Origin: Cryptomeria japonica
Lineage: Eukaryota; Streptophyta; Pinopsida; Cupressales; Cupressaceae
Reading direction: 5' to 3'
Assembly: GCF_030272615.1 (NCBI RefSeq)
Contig: NC_081407.1
Span: 142,168,897-142,232,896, forward strand
DNA length: 64,000 nucleotides
The number at the start of each line of letters is the position of its first letter. Within the stretch, counting starts at the first letter, position 1. Positions 25,405-36,774 of this stretch are shown here, piece after piece. The position numbers and the translations under genes were made by a program. The notes under the pieces are model-generated. The model ran no database searches, had not been told where the DNA came from, and saw nothing but the letters and a program-made list of their open reading frames with translations.

Positions 25405-25408
25405 ACTG

Positions 25409-25454
25409 ACCATCTTGCCACTTTTCTAAAGTTGCATCTCACCCAATAAACTAG
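25409..25454 (+). pseudogene. C-terminal end of the Helitron EEP domain
   Basis: The frame continues from the target duplication as TDHLATFLKLHLTQ and a TAA at 25452-25454. The TDH matches the SDH catalytic triplet that ends EEP nucleases. It is the last part of the gene that starts upstream. Confidence 0.65.
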
Positions 25455-25655
25455 TCTGAATTCAACTTACCAAAAGAGTAAATACAAATGACAATCACCA
25501 ACATTTCAATCTACAAACACAATACAAATATGATTTCCTAAGCATTTGTAACATCACTGTTAGAAATCCAACAAAAATCTACTCTACTATGCAAAACAAC
25601 ATTACAAACTTTGAACAAAGTGTTTAGAAATACATTAGTTTGTTGTTGCAGAACA

Positions 25656-26318
25656 ATGGACACAACCAAAGCAATAAAAATCCATATACAGATCAAGCAA
25701 GAAGAGACATCAAAAAGGTATTTGTCTTACCTTATTTCCCTTCAAAAAAGATATCCTCCAATTCTTAATATTGAACCAATATCATTATATTTCTTGCAGA
25801 TCAAAAGTGCAAAATCTCGATCTGCTATCTATTGAAGACCTCGAAGAAAAAAAATTTGGAAATAATTTCCAAGGAGACGTACTCGTTGTATACAAAGCCA
25901 CACTAGACAAAGTTAGTAAAACAAGAGAAGTGCTTTGTGCTGATTTAACAGACTCCAAAGCATAAATGACAATAACTCTAAATGTCATTGGCAACCTTGT
26001 TCACCGATATGAAAAAAAAATAATACTTGGAACAACAATATCTATATCAGGTTTTGAAATTGGAGTGAGAATAGACTACGATTGTGGAGACATTGATTGC
26101 ATATTAATTCTAAAAGAAACAAGTGCAATCGAAACAATACCGTGCCTTTGTCAAAAATACAAATCCATACCAAGCTCAACCATCCAAAAACTACTTACAA
26201 GTACACATGGCTATCCAATTGGAATAGTAGGTGCACTAGTTGTTGGCACAAAGAGAATTGTCTCACAATATACACTAGACATCAAAGACGGATAAAGTCC
26301 ATGTGACTCAACAGAGGT
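25656..26318 (+). pseudogene. RPA-like OB-fold gene of the Helitron, two or more exons
   Basis: Exon 1 is 25656-25717 (MDTTKAIKIHIQIKQEE). A canonical intron, GTATTT...TTGCAG, spans 25718-25799, and exon 2 starts at 25800; the splice keeps the frame (SKR, SKVQNLDLLSIEDLEEK). Exon 2 holds an OB-fold-like stretch, VLCADLTDSKA, GNLVHRYEKKIILG and ISISGFEI. It is interrupted by TAA at 25963-25965 and near 26293-26295, and ends at a possible GTATAA donor near 26319. Further exons may lie near 26470-26650. Plant Helitrons often carry RPA1-like genes beside the helicase, and this one lies about 200 bp past it on the same strand. The family call rests on pattern and context, not on a search. Confidence 0.5.
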
Positions 26319-28560
26319 ATAAATTTGCCTCCATCCTTTAATCTTACCCCAATTCAAATTTTCTTTTCTTGCATCGTACTCTGAATTTCATTTTCACTTA
26401 CAATAATTCTCTTTTTATTGTTGCCCGATAACTTTATTTGCATCGAAATTCTGCACATCAATACCTTGCAATAGAAGAGCAATTACAATGAGACGAAACT
26501 CCAACAATGTTATTCAGAAACATCATAAAAAGGGCAAATTAGTCTCAAAAAAACTCACTCCACATAGGTCTAGCAACATTTATATGTAAAATAAATGACA
26601 AAAAAACTTTGGAAATGCTAAACATCTTACTAGAATCAACACTTGAGGTAATAATCTAGAAAATGTTGAACTCTTCATTATTCAATTGTTCTTTGTTAAC
26701 TTCTAATAACTTTCATAGATTTGTTATAGGTTTCCAGTACTCTATCAGTATCAAATGTATTCTCCAATCCTTTCTATGCATTCTGTCCATAATGCAATTA
26801 CAAATTTCATAATTACGGAATCCTCGAACAAAATACCGCACACTGCAATAGACATGATAAACAAGTCAATTACATATATTCCCTGCATCTAAAAACCATT
26901 ATCCTAACTACCACGAATAAAAAAATCCAGTGTTCATCCAGCTCTGCAAAACATGACCTACAATGACTACATCAACAACAAATCAACAGTTATTTTCGTG
27001 TTGTGTCAATTCATAATGAAAGGGAATTTCACTCTCAATCGAAACAACATCATCACCCATGCCAGCTTTCTTGATGAATAACCATCATATGCAGCCAAAT
27101 GGTAAATACCATAATTCCTTGTTTACTCTATATAGTTCAATTTCCCAAACCCTATATTTTATTTTACAGTTCTAATTCTTGTACAATAATTTGATTGCAA
27201 ATTTTGCAGGGAGTAGCCACTGCAAACAAAAAAAGTGTTGGATACCTGTTAATATAGTAGTAACTTTTTCTCAAACATAACAATAGACACTACTCTCTTT
27301 TTTGTGACATGCACAAGACATTGAGAACTATGATACTATTACTACTCATAGCTATATACATTATACATGTTTTGGCACTTACATTTCAATAGACACTGCT
27401 CTCTTTTTTGTGACATGCACAAGACATTGAGAACTATGATATGATTACTACTCATATCTATATACATTATACATGTTTTGGCACTTACGTTTCATTTGCC
27501 GAACTATTGTTGTTACATTGTGATATTTTTTGCATTGTGAATTACATATACACTCAAATACTATGTCTCAAATGCACTCAACACTAATATACATGTACTT
27601 TGTTTTGCAAATACTATTTCACTTTCTCTATTTATGCTATTACACTATTGTCGTTAATTGGTTTCAGTTTTTTCATAGTGATATCATGACATGTTTGATA
27701 CTAGCACACCGCTCCTACATAACTTGATTTGTAAATTGTATATTGTAATGAATGATTCTCTTTGCATCTTACAAACATTGCACACATTACTCTCTCCTTT
27801 TCCATTCCAAAACAACGCTTTACATGTTTTCATGCAGCATTACATAATGTACAACACTACTTTGTTTCCATACATGTTCAGTCATGTTACCTATATATAT
27901 ATTGACACACAATATCACAATTAAATTCAATTTTATTTTCATCAATTTAACTACATTCAACACTACTCCACTTTAATCTACAATAAATAGTCCTCAAACT
28001 ATCCCTACACACCTGTGAAAGATCTCAAATCAGTTCTCCGATGTTTGATGCCATCTTTGTCAACAATAGGTAACAGTCCACCTTCTTTTTATAAATATTC
28101 TTCTTCTTTTTTTCTTTAAATCACAATTCATTTTTCATGATGTGTTTGTTGTGTCTTTGCTACATGATCAAACATTTCAAAGTGGAATATCAGCCAAAGT
28201 TTCTCAACTCAACAATCAAGAGCCAAAACAATCAAGACAACAACCAAGTGTTTACATCCAACAAGTTCGACAAATTTTGCCAACATTCAAGAGAAATGGA
28301 GAAAGTTGTACTTTCAATGATCTTAGGTTCTAGGTATTTAATCCATACATGGTAGCTTTAGTGTCCTCACAAATTCCTTGCACAAATTCTCACTTCACGT
28401 AGAAATGGCTTCAATCTTTGTCAAATATTGCATCCATTCAATCATTGCATTATCATCATCTAAAGTTCATCTTAGGATCCACCTTGGTCTTGCATATCAC
28501 AATAGAGTGCATTAGATTCCACATTTACCATCTTAGTTCCAAGGTCAACACTTGCATAAG
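26319..28560. other. AT-rich spacer between the Helitron and element B
   Basis: No gene is supported here apart from possible extra RPA-like exons near 26470-26650. I could not find a Helitron 3' end (CTRR with hairpin) or the start of the LTR of element B, although both should lie in or near this stretch. Confidence 0.5.
27281..27490. repeat. Tandem duplication with a 106-bp unit
   Basis: CAATAGACACTRCTCTCTTT starts at 27281 and again at 27387. The two copies are nearly identical to the end of the block, at TTTTGGCACTTACRTTTCA, so the duplication looks recent compared with its surroundings. Confidence 0.93.
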
Positions 28561-29055
28561 TCTACATTTTGGTTCATCACTCAATAGAGGTCTTAAGAGC
28601 ATATCCTTTGCATGGGTCTAAAAGGAGATGGTGATTTTCCATTCGAACAACCCAATATTGGACCAAACAATGATCAATTAGAGATAATTGATCATTTGGA
28701 CAATCTTGCTTGGGAAGTAAGAATTGATCTCCCCCAGTATGAGGAAGTTGAAGTTGTTATAGATAATGGAATCCAAAATTTGTCCATCTAGATACAAAAC
28801 TAGAAAAAGAAATCAAGGAACAAAGAGAACAAGAAGAATTTTGATAATTTGTCAAAAAACTTGTGGCAGATAGTCCTATTCCTTGACAGTAATCTTAGCA
28901 GAGATTCATCATTCACAGATTGCATAGAGAGTCAAGTCATTAGAATAAATTTTGCATCCATCTTAGTCTACCATTTGCATTTAGGAGATCATAGTGAGTC
29001 ATAGAGTGTCAAGATCACATGAGAGTAACAAGGTCACAAAAGACGAAAAAATCAG

Positions 29056-29149
29056 ATGGATCCCAACAGTGACCCATACTATAACCCAACTTGGAACATG
29101 AACACAACTGTAAGCTCAAGCTCTCAATCAAGAAATAAAGCTTTGATAC
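29056..29149 (+). pseudogene. Element B gag, N-terminal part before insert A
   Basis: The ATG at 29056 opens MDPNSDPYYNPTWNMN. The frame is cut by element A inside codons for ALI. After A it continues at 37975 as PTDPNRLPKIEEMKIGLT, reaching a TAG near 38090. This continuity is the main evidence that A is inserted in B and not simply next to it. Upstream, 28620-29050 reads as a broken acidic leader ORF (QLEIIDHLDNLAWEVRIDLP). Confidence 0.6.
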
Positions 29150-30332
29150 TGTAGTGTCACATAATTGCAACCGTAGCAATTTTTTACCACATTAGGGTCC
29201 TCACGCACGTGAGACCGAATCCCCTAGCCTGATCAGAGACTGGAGACTGCTCAACCCCCAAAAACTACTTCTCCCTTGCCCTTCGCACCACCCTGTCTGT
29301 ACTCCATCCTAGAGAAAATGGTAAGATAGGGCATGGCACCCCTGTCCTTGCCCTATTTTTGGGGCAAGACTCTTCCTAAGTTTGCATTGAAGGTTGTGGA
29401 GTGAGCAGGAAAACTTTCCCAATGTCGGTTTGTGACAAAAATCAATTTCATTAACCTTAATTGACAAGTATATAAGTTGCATTTTCCCTCTCATTTGGAC
29501 AATTTGGATAATTTGGAGGAGTGGGAATTTTACATGAGATCAAGGATTTAAGAGCATTCAATAATTCAAGCATTCCTTTCCAGCATTGAGCATTCTCAAG
29601 TCTCCCTTCAAGGCTAGGTGTTGCATTCAAGAGAAGGATTCAACCATTGAAGAGGAGATTCATTCCAACATTAAATTCCACACAAGCAAATCTACCTAAA
29701 TTCTATCTACAACCTCCCTTGAGGTGATTGACATTCACTCTTGCAAGTACTTTCTTTCATCATTTGGTTAATTCCAAAACTCGGGTTTGACTTGAAGGCA
29801 AACCCCCAATCCCAACCCATTTTCCTCTCTTTTTTGTGTGTAGATTGCAAGTGTGCAGTTGTACTTTCGAATTTGGACTCCATTTACAGAGACGGAAAAA
29901 CCTTTTTGTTTGGCAGATTTTTAGGAGAACCGTGTACATTCCTACCATGGTCCAAGCAACTTTTCCTCAAATTCGTGGGGCGGCTTCGTCTCGACATATT
30001 ATTGCCAGATCCAGGTGCACAACTTCATCCCACACTTCGATCTCAAGTTATAATCAGTTCTTTGTCACTTTTGTACTTAGTCTCCATACATAATTCAATC
30101 AATTCCTTTCTATTCCAAATAGAAGAGGGGATCAACTTATCATTCTCATTTCATTCAAAATTCTATCTCCTTATTTAGAGGTTGAGTCTAGTGAATTTCT
30201 CCCCCCTCTTCCAATGTAATGCGTGAAAAGTGTTTGAAGGGAAATCCGTAGTGAAACTCACATCTCTCCTTGGAGGAAAGGGGTAGTTTTCCTCTTGATC
30301 TCTTATTCACACATTTTTCACCCACCATTACA
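29150..30332 (+). mobile_element. Element A 5' LTR
   Basis: It starts TGTAGTGTCA and ends CCACCATTACA. It contains a TATA box at 29469-29475 and the same landmarks as the 3' LTR and the solo LTR at 11618-12815. Reading frames across 29741-30178 repeat at 37361-37546 only because the LTR is duplicated; they are not treated as genes. Confidence 0.85.
29469..29475 (+). promoter_or_regulatory. TATA box of the element A 5' LTR
   Basis: TATATAA in the word GACAAGTATATAAGTTGC. The same word is at 37072-37078 in the 3' LTR and, on the minus strand, at 12488-12494. Confidence 0.55.
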
Positions 30333-30335
30333 TTT

Positions 30336-30349
30336 TGGTGAACCCGACG
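30336..30349 (+). other. Primer-binding site candidate of element A
   Basis: TGGTGAACCCGACG begins three bases after the LTR end. TGG pairs with the CCA of a tRNA 3' end. I could not identify the primer tRNA; it is not the usual initiator-Met site. Confidence 0.55.
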
Positions 30350-30413
30350 TCTTTCATGCTTTCCTTTGAACAAAATTGCATATTTTTCATTTGCAAGTTT
30401 AAATTTTCTGCAA

Positions 30414-31300
30414 ACTTAGTGGTTAAAGCATTAAAAACCCTAGTTTTAAAAATTAAAATTGAACTTGTGATTTGTAAAAATTGCTTGTGGTTGTCTTAGA
30501 TCTGAAAAATTATTTTGTTTGTCAAAATCAATTTCCTCATTGTCTTGTTCAATTTGCAAATCAAATTTACAAAATTAAGTGGTTACTTGTTAAAACCTTA
30601 ATTTTCAAAAATCATCTTGAACTTGTGCAAAAATTGGATTTCCATTTAATTTTCAGATTTGTGATTGTTCTTAGACTTGTTTTCATTCCTACAATTCAAA
30701 ATTTCAATTTCCCTCATTTTTCCAAAATTCAAAGTTAAAAATTAAGTGGTTAGGTCATCAAACCCTAATTTTCAAGTTTAATTGTATTTTGTGCCAATTT
30801 CAATCAATTTCATTCAAATTCAAATTTCTAAACATTTTCCAAGGTGTCCCTATTCATTAGGTTTGACATTTTTCAAATTTGCAGTTCAATTCCTCTTTTT
30901 CTTCAAAATCCTAATAGGGTCCTATTTTTACATTTGAACCTTAATTTCGCCCATCTAGAAATCGTTAAATTGGCCAATTTTTTGGTGTTGGCTTTGAAAT
31001 CATCGTAATATTGATCCCTAAAATTTTTGAAAAAAGTTGGTTGGACCATGTGCATTCCCACCATGGTCCTCATCTTTTTTCCAGAAATTTTGGGAGACTG
31101 TTATGATTGTATTTAATAGCCTAAATCCAGAAGATTGGCCGATTTTATCGATTTTTGATCTCTCTAGAATCGAAAATACCTCCAAAATTCAACATTTCAA
31201 ATTTCAAGAAATTCTTTAAAATTAAGAGGTTAATTATAGTCTACCCTAATTTTAAAAAATCTGATTTTAAAATTAAGTGGTATTCCCTTGGCCCTAATTT
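30414..31300 (+). repeat. Five diverged leader repeats in element A
   Basis: The pattern AAAATTAAGTGGTTA, then 10-15 bases, then ACCCTAATTTTMAA recurs at about 30414, 30571, 30737, 31216 and 31267 in the untranslated leader. Near 31040-31100 a diverged stretch also resembles the LTR block at 29925-29990. No protein is evident in the leader. Confidence 0.6.
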
Positions 31301-31544
31301 TAAAATTCCAATTTCCTTTCAATTTTGGAAATTGTGTCATCCTCTTCTTCCAACAAAGTTAAAATTGTTTAATCATTATTTTCTTAAATTTTGCATTACT
31401 CAATTTTGTAAGCTTTGTTCCTATAATTCAAAATTCAAATTTTCCCTCTCGTGCATGAGTTCTACCACTATTAGTCCTAGCTATACTATCCCCGTGAGAT
31501 GAAGCATTAGAATTAAGGCCTCCCAAGGTTTAATCACCGAGGAG

Positions 31545-33734
31545 ATGGAGCCTAATTTGGGTGACTTCTTTAATGAGGATAATGCTCATGCTTCTCATCC
31601 TAATCATGTCCCTATCTATCCAATTGATGAATCCCATGATGAGCATGATGAAGCTTTGACTAGAGTTTCCATTGATCAACTTTCCAAATTGGATAATCAA
31701 TTTGATAAATTTCAACAATGGATGTCCCAAGAATACCCTAATAGTTAAGCTCTTCCATTAATTCAAGGCCTTAAGCGCATGATTCAAAGTGATAAGAATG
31801 GAATTGATATATTTAGTGGCATTGCACATATTGTTGATTCTAATGCCATGCCTATCAAGAGTTGTGCCAAAACCCTAGGTTATTCACAACCTTCAACACA
31901 AGTCAATCCCTCTATTCCTTTGACTACTCTTATGACTAGTATTCCTACCTTTACCTCCAACATCTTGGCTACTTAAACTCAACATGTCATCCCTATAACA
32001 ACTATTCATGGGAGCAATCCCTCTTCTTCATTAATCCTCCATCTTTACCTATGTCTTCAATAAGTGTTACTATTATCCCTTATCCAATCAATGTGACACA
32101 AGGGGCCAATTCCTTCAACAACTTTGTTCCTCCTTTAAGTGTCCCTTTTCCTACCCAATCATCACCTATGCCTACTTATCATAATGTCCCACCACCTTAT
32201 TCTCAGTCCATGCCTTATTTCACTAACATCACACCACCTTCTCAATCAACTATGTATAACATCAATTCTTCTACTGAAGCAACAATTAATAGTCTTTCTC
32301 AAACCGTGTCTTCTTTACAACAACAAATTGCTTCTATGAGTCAATCCAAGTTTAGTGTGCCCACCTTTGATGTTGCAATCCCACTTTCTCTTATGTTAAA
32401 GTCGTGCCACCTAAACATGTTGAGGTCCCTTAATTAGAACTCTATAATGGAAAAGGTGATCCTCTTATGCATGTCAAAACATTTCAAACCTTGTGTACCG
32501 ATTTTTCTTATGATCAAAGATTGCTTGCAAAACTATTTACAAGAACACTAAGAGATAAGGCTTTACAATGATATTTCTCTTTGCCTTCTTATTCTATCAC
32601 TTCTTTTCAACAATTGGCAAATGCTTTCATCCAATCATTTCAAAATAACGTTGGTCCTAAAATCACTTTGACTGATTTAATGCATTGTAAACAAGGTGTT
32701 AAAGAAATAGTGACTGATTTCATTGGTAGATATAAGCATTTGTGTGCTCAAATTTCTCTTCATGTACCTGATAATGATATTCAACAAATTTTCACTTCTA
32801 ATTTGCAAAACAATATCAGGGAAAAGCTTCTTTTGTCTAAGTTTACTTCCTTTCCGCAGTTGTGCACAACACTCCACAATTATCAACTGGTTGTGAGTCA
32901 AATGGAGAAATCCACTCCTATGGCTTCGAGTGATAAGGGGGAGAGTGTTCAACAACCATTTGCGAAGTTCAAACCAACAAAAATCTTCATCAAGTTCAAT
33001 GATACAATCAACAACAACAATGTGAATGCTACAATAGGTGTGCCTCCTATTTCTAATTTTTTCCAAAGAGAAAGACAATTTACTCCTTTGAATGAATCTT
33101 TACATAGTATTATGTCTCAGTTGTTGCAAAGAAATGTTATCAAACTTCCTCCTATAAAACAAGTTGATCCTTCTAAACTTGCATCCCCTTATTTTGATAA
33201 CAATTCATTTTATCAATTTCATCGTCATCTTGGTCATGATACTGAGAAATACTTCGCATTGAAAAATAAGATTCAAGATTTGATTGATAATAATACTATA
33301 TCTATGGCAGGTGTGAATGATAAAGTGAATAAATTAGTAGCTCCTCCTAATCAAAATCTTAAGATTTTCATTGATCTCTTACTTCTCATACCTCTAATGT
33401 GATTGAGATTGCACCTACTTCTTTCTCTTTTGAGGAATTCACCTCTATGGCTCCGAACTTGGTAAATATGGTAGAAAAACAAGATAAACCTAAGGATCCT
33501 TGTATTACATTTGACCCTAGTGAGACCATTAGAGCACTCAATGGCCCTTTATACATAGTTGCGAAGGTTAAGGATATACCTTGTCATGGTGCCCTTATTG
33601 ATCCCTCTTGCATGGTTAATGTCATCACTGAGGAGTATCTTTTCACTTTACGATTGCATAAACCAATATATGATGCTTCTAATGTGGTCGTGAAGTTATT
33701 TGATGGATTCTTTTGTCCTACCATTGGCTCTATC
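31545..33734 (+). pseudogene. Element A gag and start of protease (broken)
   Basis: The reading starts MEPNLGDFFNEDNAHA at 31545 and continues in shifted frames through a Pro/Ser-rich linker (32051-32437). A gag core at 32581-33400 includes FIGRYKHLCAQISLHVPDN, and a degenerate Tat-type knuckle, FYQFHRHLGHDTEKYFALK, has Tyr at both outer Cys positions. The last part, 33399-33734, has HGALIDPSCMVNVI, matching the active-site strand of a retroviral-type protease with the family Gly lost. Stops at 31746, 31974 and 32435 and several shifts break it. The protease strand continues after solo LTR F. Confidence 0.65.
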
Positions 33735-34814
33735 TGTTGGTATTATGGATGACTTCGTCATGTGTTGCATAGGTTTTTTCATTGATGTCAACACTTATCT
33801 TCTTGAAGGTTCACATTATGTTCACCAGTATGGTTAGTGGCTTATGCATAGTCACCGGTATGTGTTCACCAGAAGGTTATATTGTTCACCGGCAGCGATG
33901 ATGACATTATCATCTGGAGATCATTTGGTTATGTCAAAGACATGGACTGGAAGTTTGGATTTGGTGTTTTGCTTATTGGTCTAATCGGGTTGACAGATTT
34001 GCCTTTACTAGCAGATAGGTCTAGGTTATGGACCAGTACATGTTATCTATTCCAGATCAACACAACACGTTATGGAGATTGTTTATTGATTGGATAATAT
34101 GGTAAATGTATTGAGCCGACATGTTGTATCGCATCAAGACTTATTTGTAATGGATTTAATTGTAATATCTATAGTGAGCCGACCTATACATTTGGTCTTA
34201 GGTTTTGTATATATGATTGTAAGATCTTATTGAAGATCACCATGATGAGTGTGTGTGAATATTGAAGAGTGAAAATAAGCAGATCCTTGTGTGAATCACG
34301 CAGATATTATTTGAAGGTTGAAGGAAGGTTATGAAGGTGTTTGACACTCATGTTCAGAGCTTAACTGGTACTGAATCCAGCATTGTAGATGCTATTTTGA
34401 GTATTACATTATCATTGGATTTAACCATCTAATTGTGTAGTCAGTGTGACTCCTATTTTGTGACTGAGAAGTGAGCGCCTTTTTGCATGTGCAGACCCCA
34501 TTTGTATACACTTACTATCTACAATAGTATCATCTGATCGTGGGTAAAGTTTCCCACTGTGGTTTTTCCCTTACCGGGTTTCCATGTCAAAATCTTTGTG
34601 TCATGTGTTGTGGATGTTGTTTCTCTTTATGTTTCATGCATTAATTTAAATCGGTACTACTATAATTGTTAATCTGTTTTACTAGCGTTTAAGTTTGGTT
34701 TACCAACATTAAGTTTAAGTTGAAATAATTTGCAATTGGATTACAATTTATTGACAACTGGTTAACAACTGATTCATCCCCCCCCCTCTTAGTTGTCCTT
34801 CTCAGGTTCTAACA
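33735..34814 (+). mobile_element. Solo LTR F inside element A, TSD ctatc
   Basis: The segment starts TGTTGGTATTATGG and ends TCTCAGGTTCTAACA, with ctatc at 33730-33734 and 34815-34819. Removing it with one duplication restores PTIGSITLPVEVHIE in one frame. Its start (TGTTGG), its CACCGG-rich first part, the TTTTTCCCTTACCGGGTTTCC block and the CCCCCCCCTCTTAG tract match the style of the LTRs of copia elements C and E, so it is probably from a related copia family. No internal region remains. Orientation is inferred from that resemblance. Confidence 0.87.
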
Positions 34815-35887
34815 CTATCACCCTTCCTGTTGAAGTTCATATTGAATCCATGCCTGTTGACTTTATTATCATACCCTCTTCCGAACAATTCTGTGTGAAG
34901 TTGGGCTATCCTTCGCTATCTTCCATGAAGGCTATTTCTTCTCCAATCCACAAGTGTCTGAAATTTCCTCACAATTGAGAAATCATAACTGTGAAGCATG
35001 TCTTATTTCATCCATCCAGAAGAAGCCCTAGTGTTCCTATTGATTTCTTTTGGCCTAAGCAATTTAAATCTCTTCCATCAAGGACCGATGCTTTTTTTCA
35101 ATCTTATCAAAAATGAAAGAAGGATATGATATTATCCTTAAGTCAACTTAGATCCCCATCACTTAACATTCCTATCATACTTGAAGATGAAGTTCTTCCT
35201 CTCACGGATCGAGCTAATCTCCCTCCTAAGGAAGATCGCCAACCTATTCCTATGGATGTGACTATACCTTCTCCTAAGAAGAACAACAATATTATTCCTA
35301 AGGTTAGACTTGTACCTCCTCCTCATGATGGACCTGGCCTCCTTCCTACACCTAATATTCCTCCTTTGTATGGTGCAGTTCCACCTCCTTCCTCTTATCA
35401 AGAGAAGAGGCCTTCTTCTCCCCTTATTCAACCTAAAATAACTCAATATAAACCTTCAACTATCATGGAGAGAAACATTCCTACTTTTTCAAGTGTTCCT
35501 CCTCCTTCTCAACCTTCTACTAAGACTTGACGAAATCATCGTGCGAGAGAACACCGATGAATACGTCATGTTCAAGCTCATGAATCCATCCCTCAAACTA
35601 TTCAATCTCCTAGAACTCCAATAGTTGACATTATTCCCTTTTCCCCTAAGCAAGATGTTCAAATTACATCTCCAAATCATAAGCTACACAAAACATGTGA
35701 TGGTTTTACTCCTATTCATGTTCTTGCTCTTCTTTCTCTAAACTTTGATGAAGAAATGGGTGAAAATTTTATTCATGATGGCAATACAACTCTTAATGCT
35801 TCTAATAGTGAGTATGAATATGCGGATGTGGACAAGTATTTATCAACTGAATTTTCACAAACCCTAATCCTAGCTCTTAGAATCTGA
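34815..35887 (+). pseudogene. Element A protease end and Pro-rich C-terminal region
   Basis: TLPVEVHIESMPVDFIII and then KLGYPSLSSMKAISSPIH continue the protease fold. From 35126 a Pro-rich segment follows (VRLVPPPHDGPGLLPTPNIP), then a shifted segment with QSPRTPIVDIIPFSPKQD and ADVDKYLSTEFSQT. I see no polymerase motif. Its TAA at 34977 and TGA at 35528 break the frame. The next 870 bases, to the polypurine tract at 36761, hold nothing I can assign. Confidence 0.55.
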
Positions 35888-36760
35888 CAAAGCTAGTTAC
35901 CACATGAGCATAATCCTTGTTTGGATCTTGTGATAGCTCCATCTTTTGTGCTCGATGTTGCTCGCCTTCCTGAAATAGTGGTCAGCAAGATCAGGAGGTG
36001 GATGTCATGCTAGATTAGCAATATTAGCACTGTGGATCTTCTCTTTATCTCCATTCTTGCTCTTTTGTGATCATTCTTCTATATGTATCCCTATTCTTTT
36101 ATTGTTTCCTTAATGTCTATTTGGGGACGATGTAAACATTGAGATCTTTTCTTGGTCTCTTTCATGTTGACTCGAAAGACATCCTCTCTTCCCTTTCTTC
36201 CAAGGTAGTGTCTTTCTTAGGGGAATGGTGATTATTATATGCACATACATATATGATATACATGATTTATCATACAGCATACTGACCCTAAGGAAAGAGA
36301 AACTACCTCATGTTTTGTGTTCATCATCCTTGGGTTTATTCCTCGATTGGGGGCTAAATCCTTGTGATAGCATGCTCCCTCTCTTCTCTCTCTCTCTCTC
36401 TTGAGTGTATCCTACCTTAAATCAATCGCTCCTGATAAAGCGCACGCGATCTCTTTAATATGGGGACATACACTCTGCTCATATTTTCCTTCTTGATACT
36501 TAGAATTACTTAGTGTACTTTGTTTTTCTTTGTAATATTTGGTATCCTTGCTTTCATGACTCATAGTGAGGGGAACTTTGCTACTTCCAATCATGGTTTT
36601 CCCTTTCTCGATCTTCCCTTTTACTTTGTCAATCGAAGTCGTAAGATCCTAAGTCCACTAGGGGTTTGGTGCATCTTGCCTCCTTGACATGGTAAAAGTC
36701 TTTCAATCTTTTTTCCTTGTACTTTACCGATAGTATTGGTGTACGCTCATACTCTCGCTA

Positions 36761-36774
36761 AAGTGGGGGATAAA
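36761..36774 (+). other. Polypurine tract of element A
   Basis: AAGTGGGGGATAAA lies directly before the 3' LTR start TGTAGTGTCA, where plus-strand priming is expected. Confidence 0.65.

Noticed and set aside
27530-28355. Short frames in the AT-rich spacer
   Set aside because: Composition-driven, no motif, and several overlap in different frames.
26319-28560. A Helitron 3' terminus (CTRR after a hairpin)
   Set aside because: Several CTAG/CTAA words exist but none follows a convincing hairpin, so no end was called.
29741-30178. 145-codon frame in the 5' LTR of A, repeated at 37361
   Set aside because: Explained by LTR duplication; it has no recognisable domain, and the second copy is broken.
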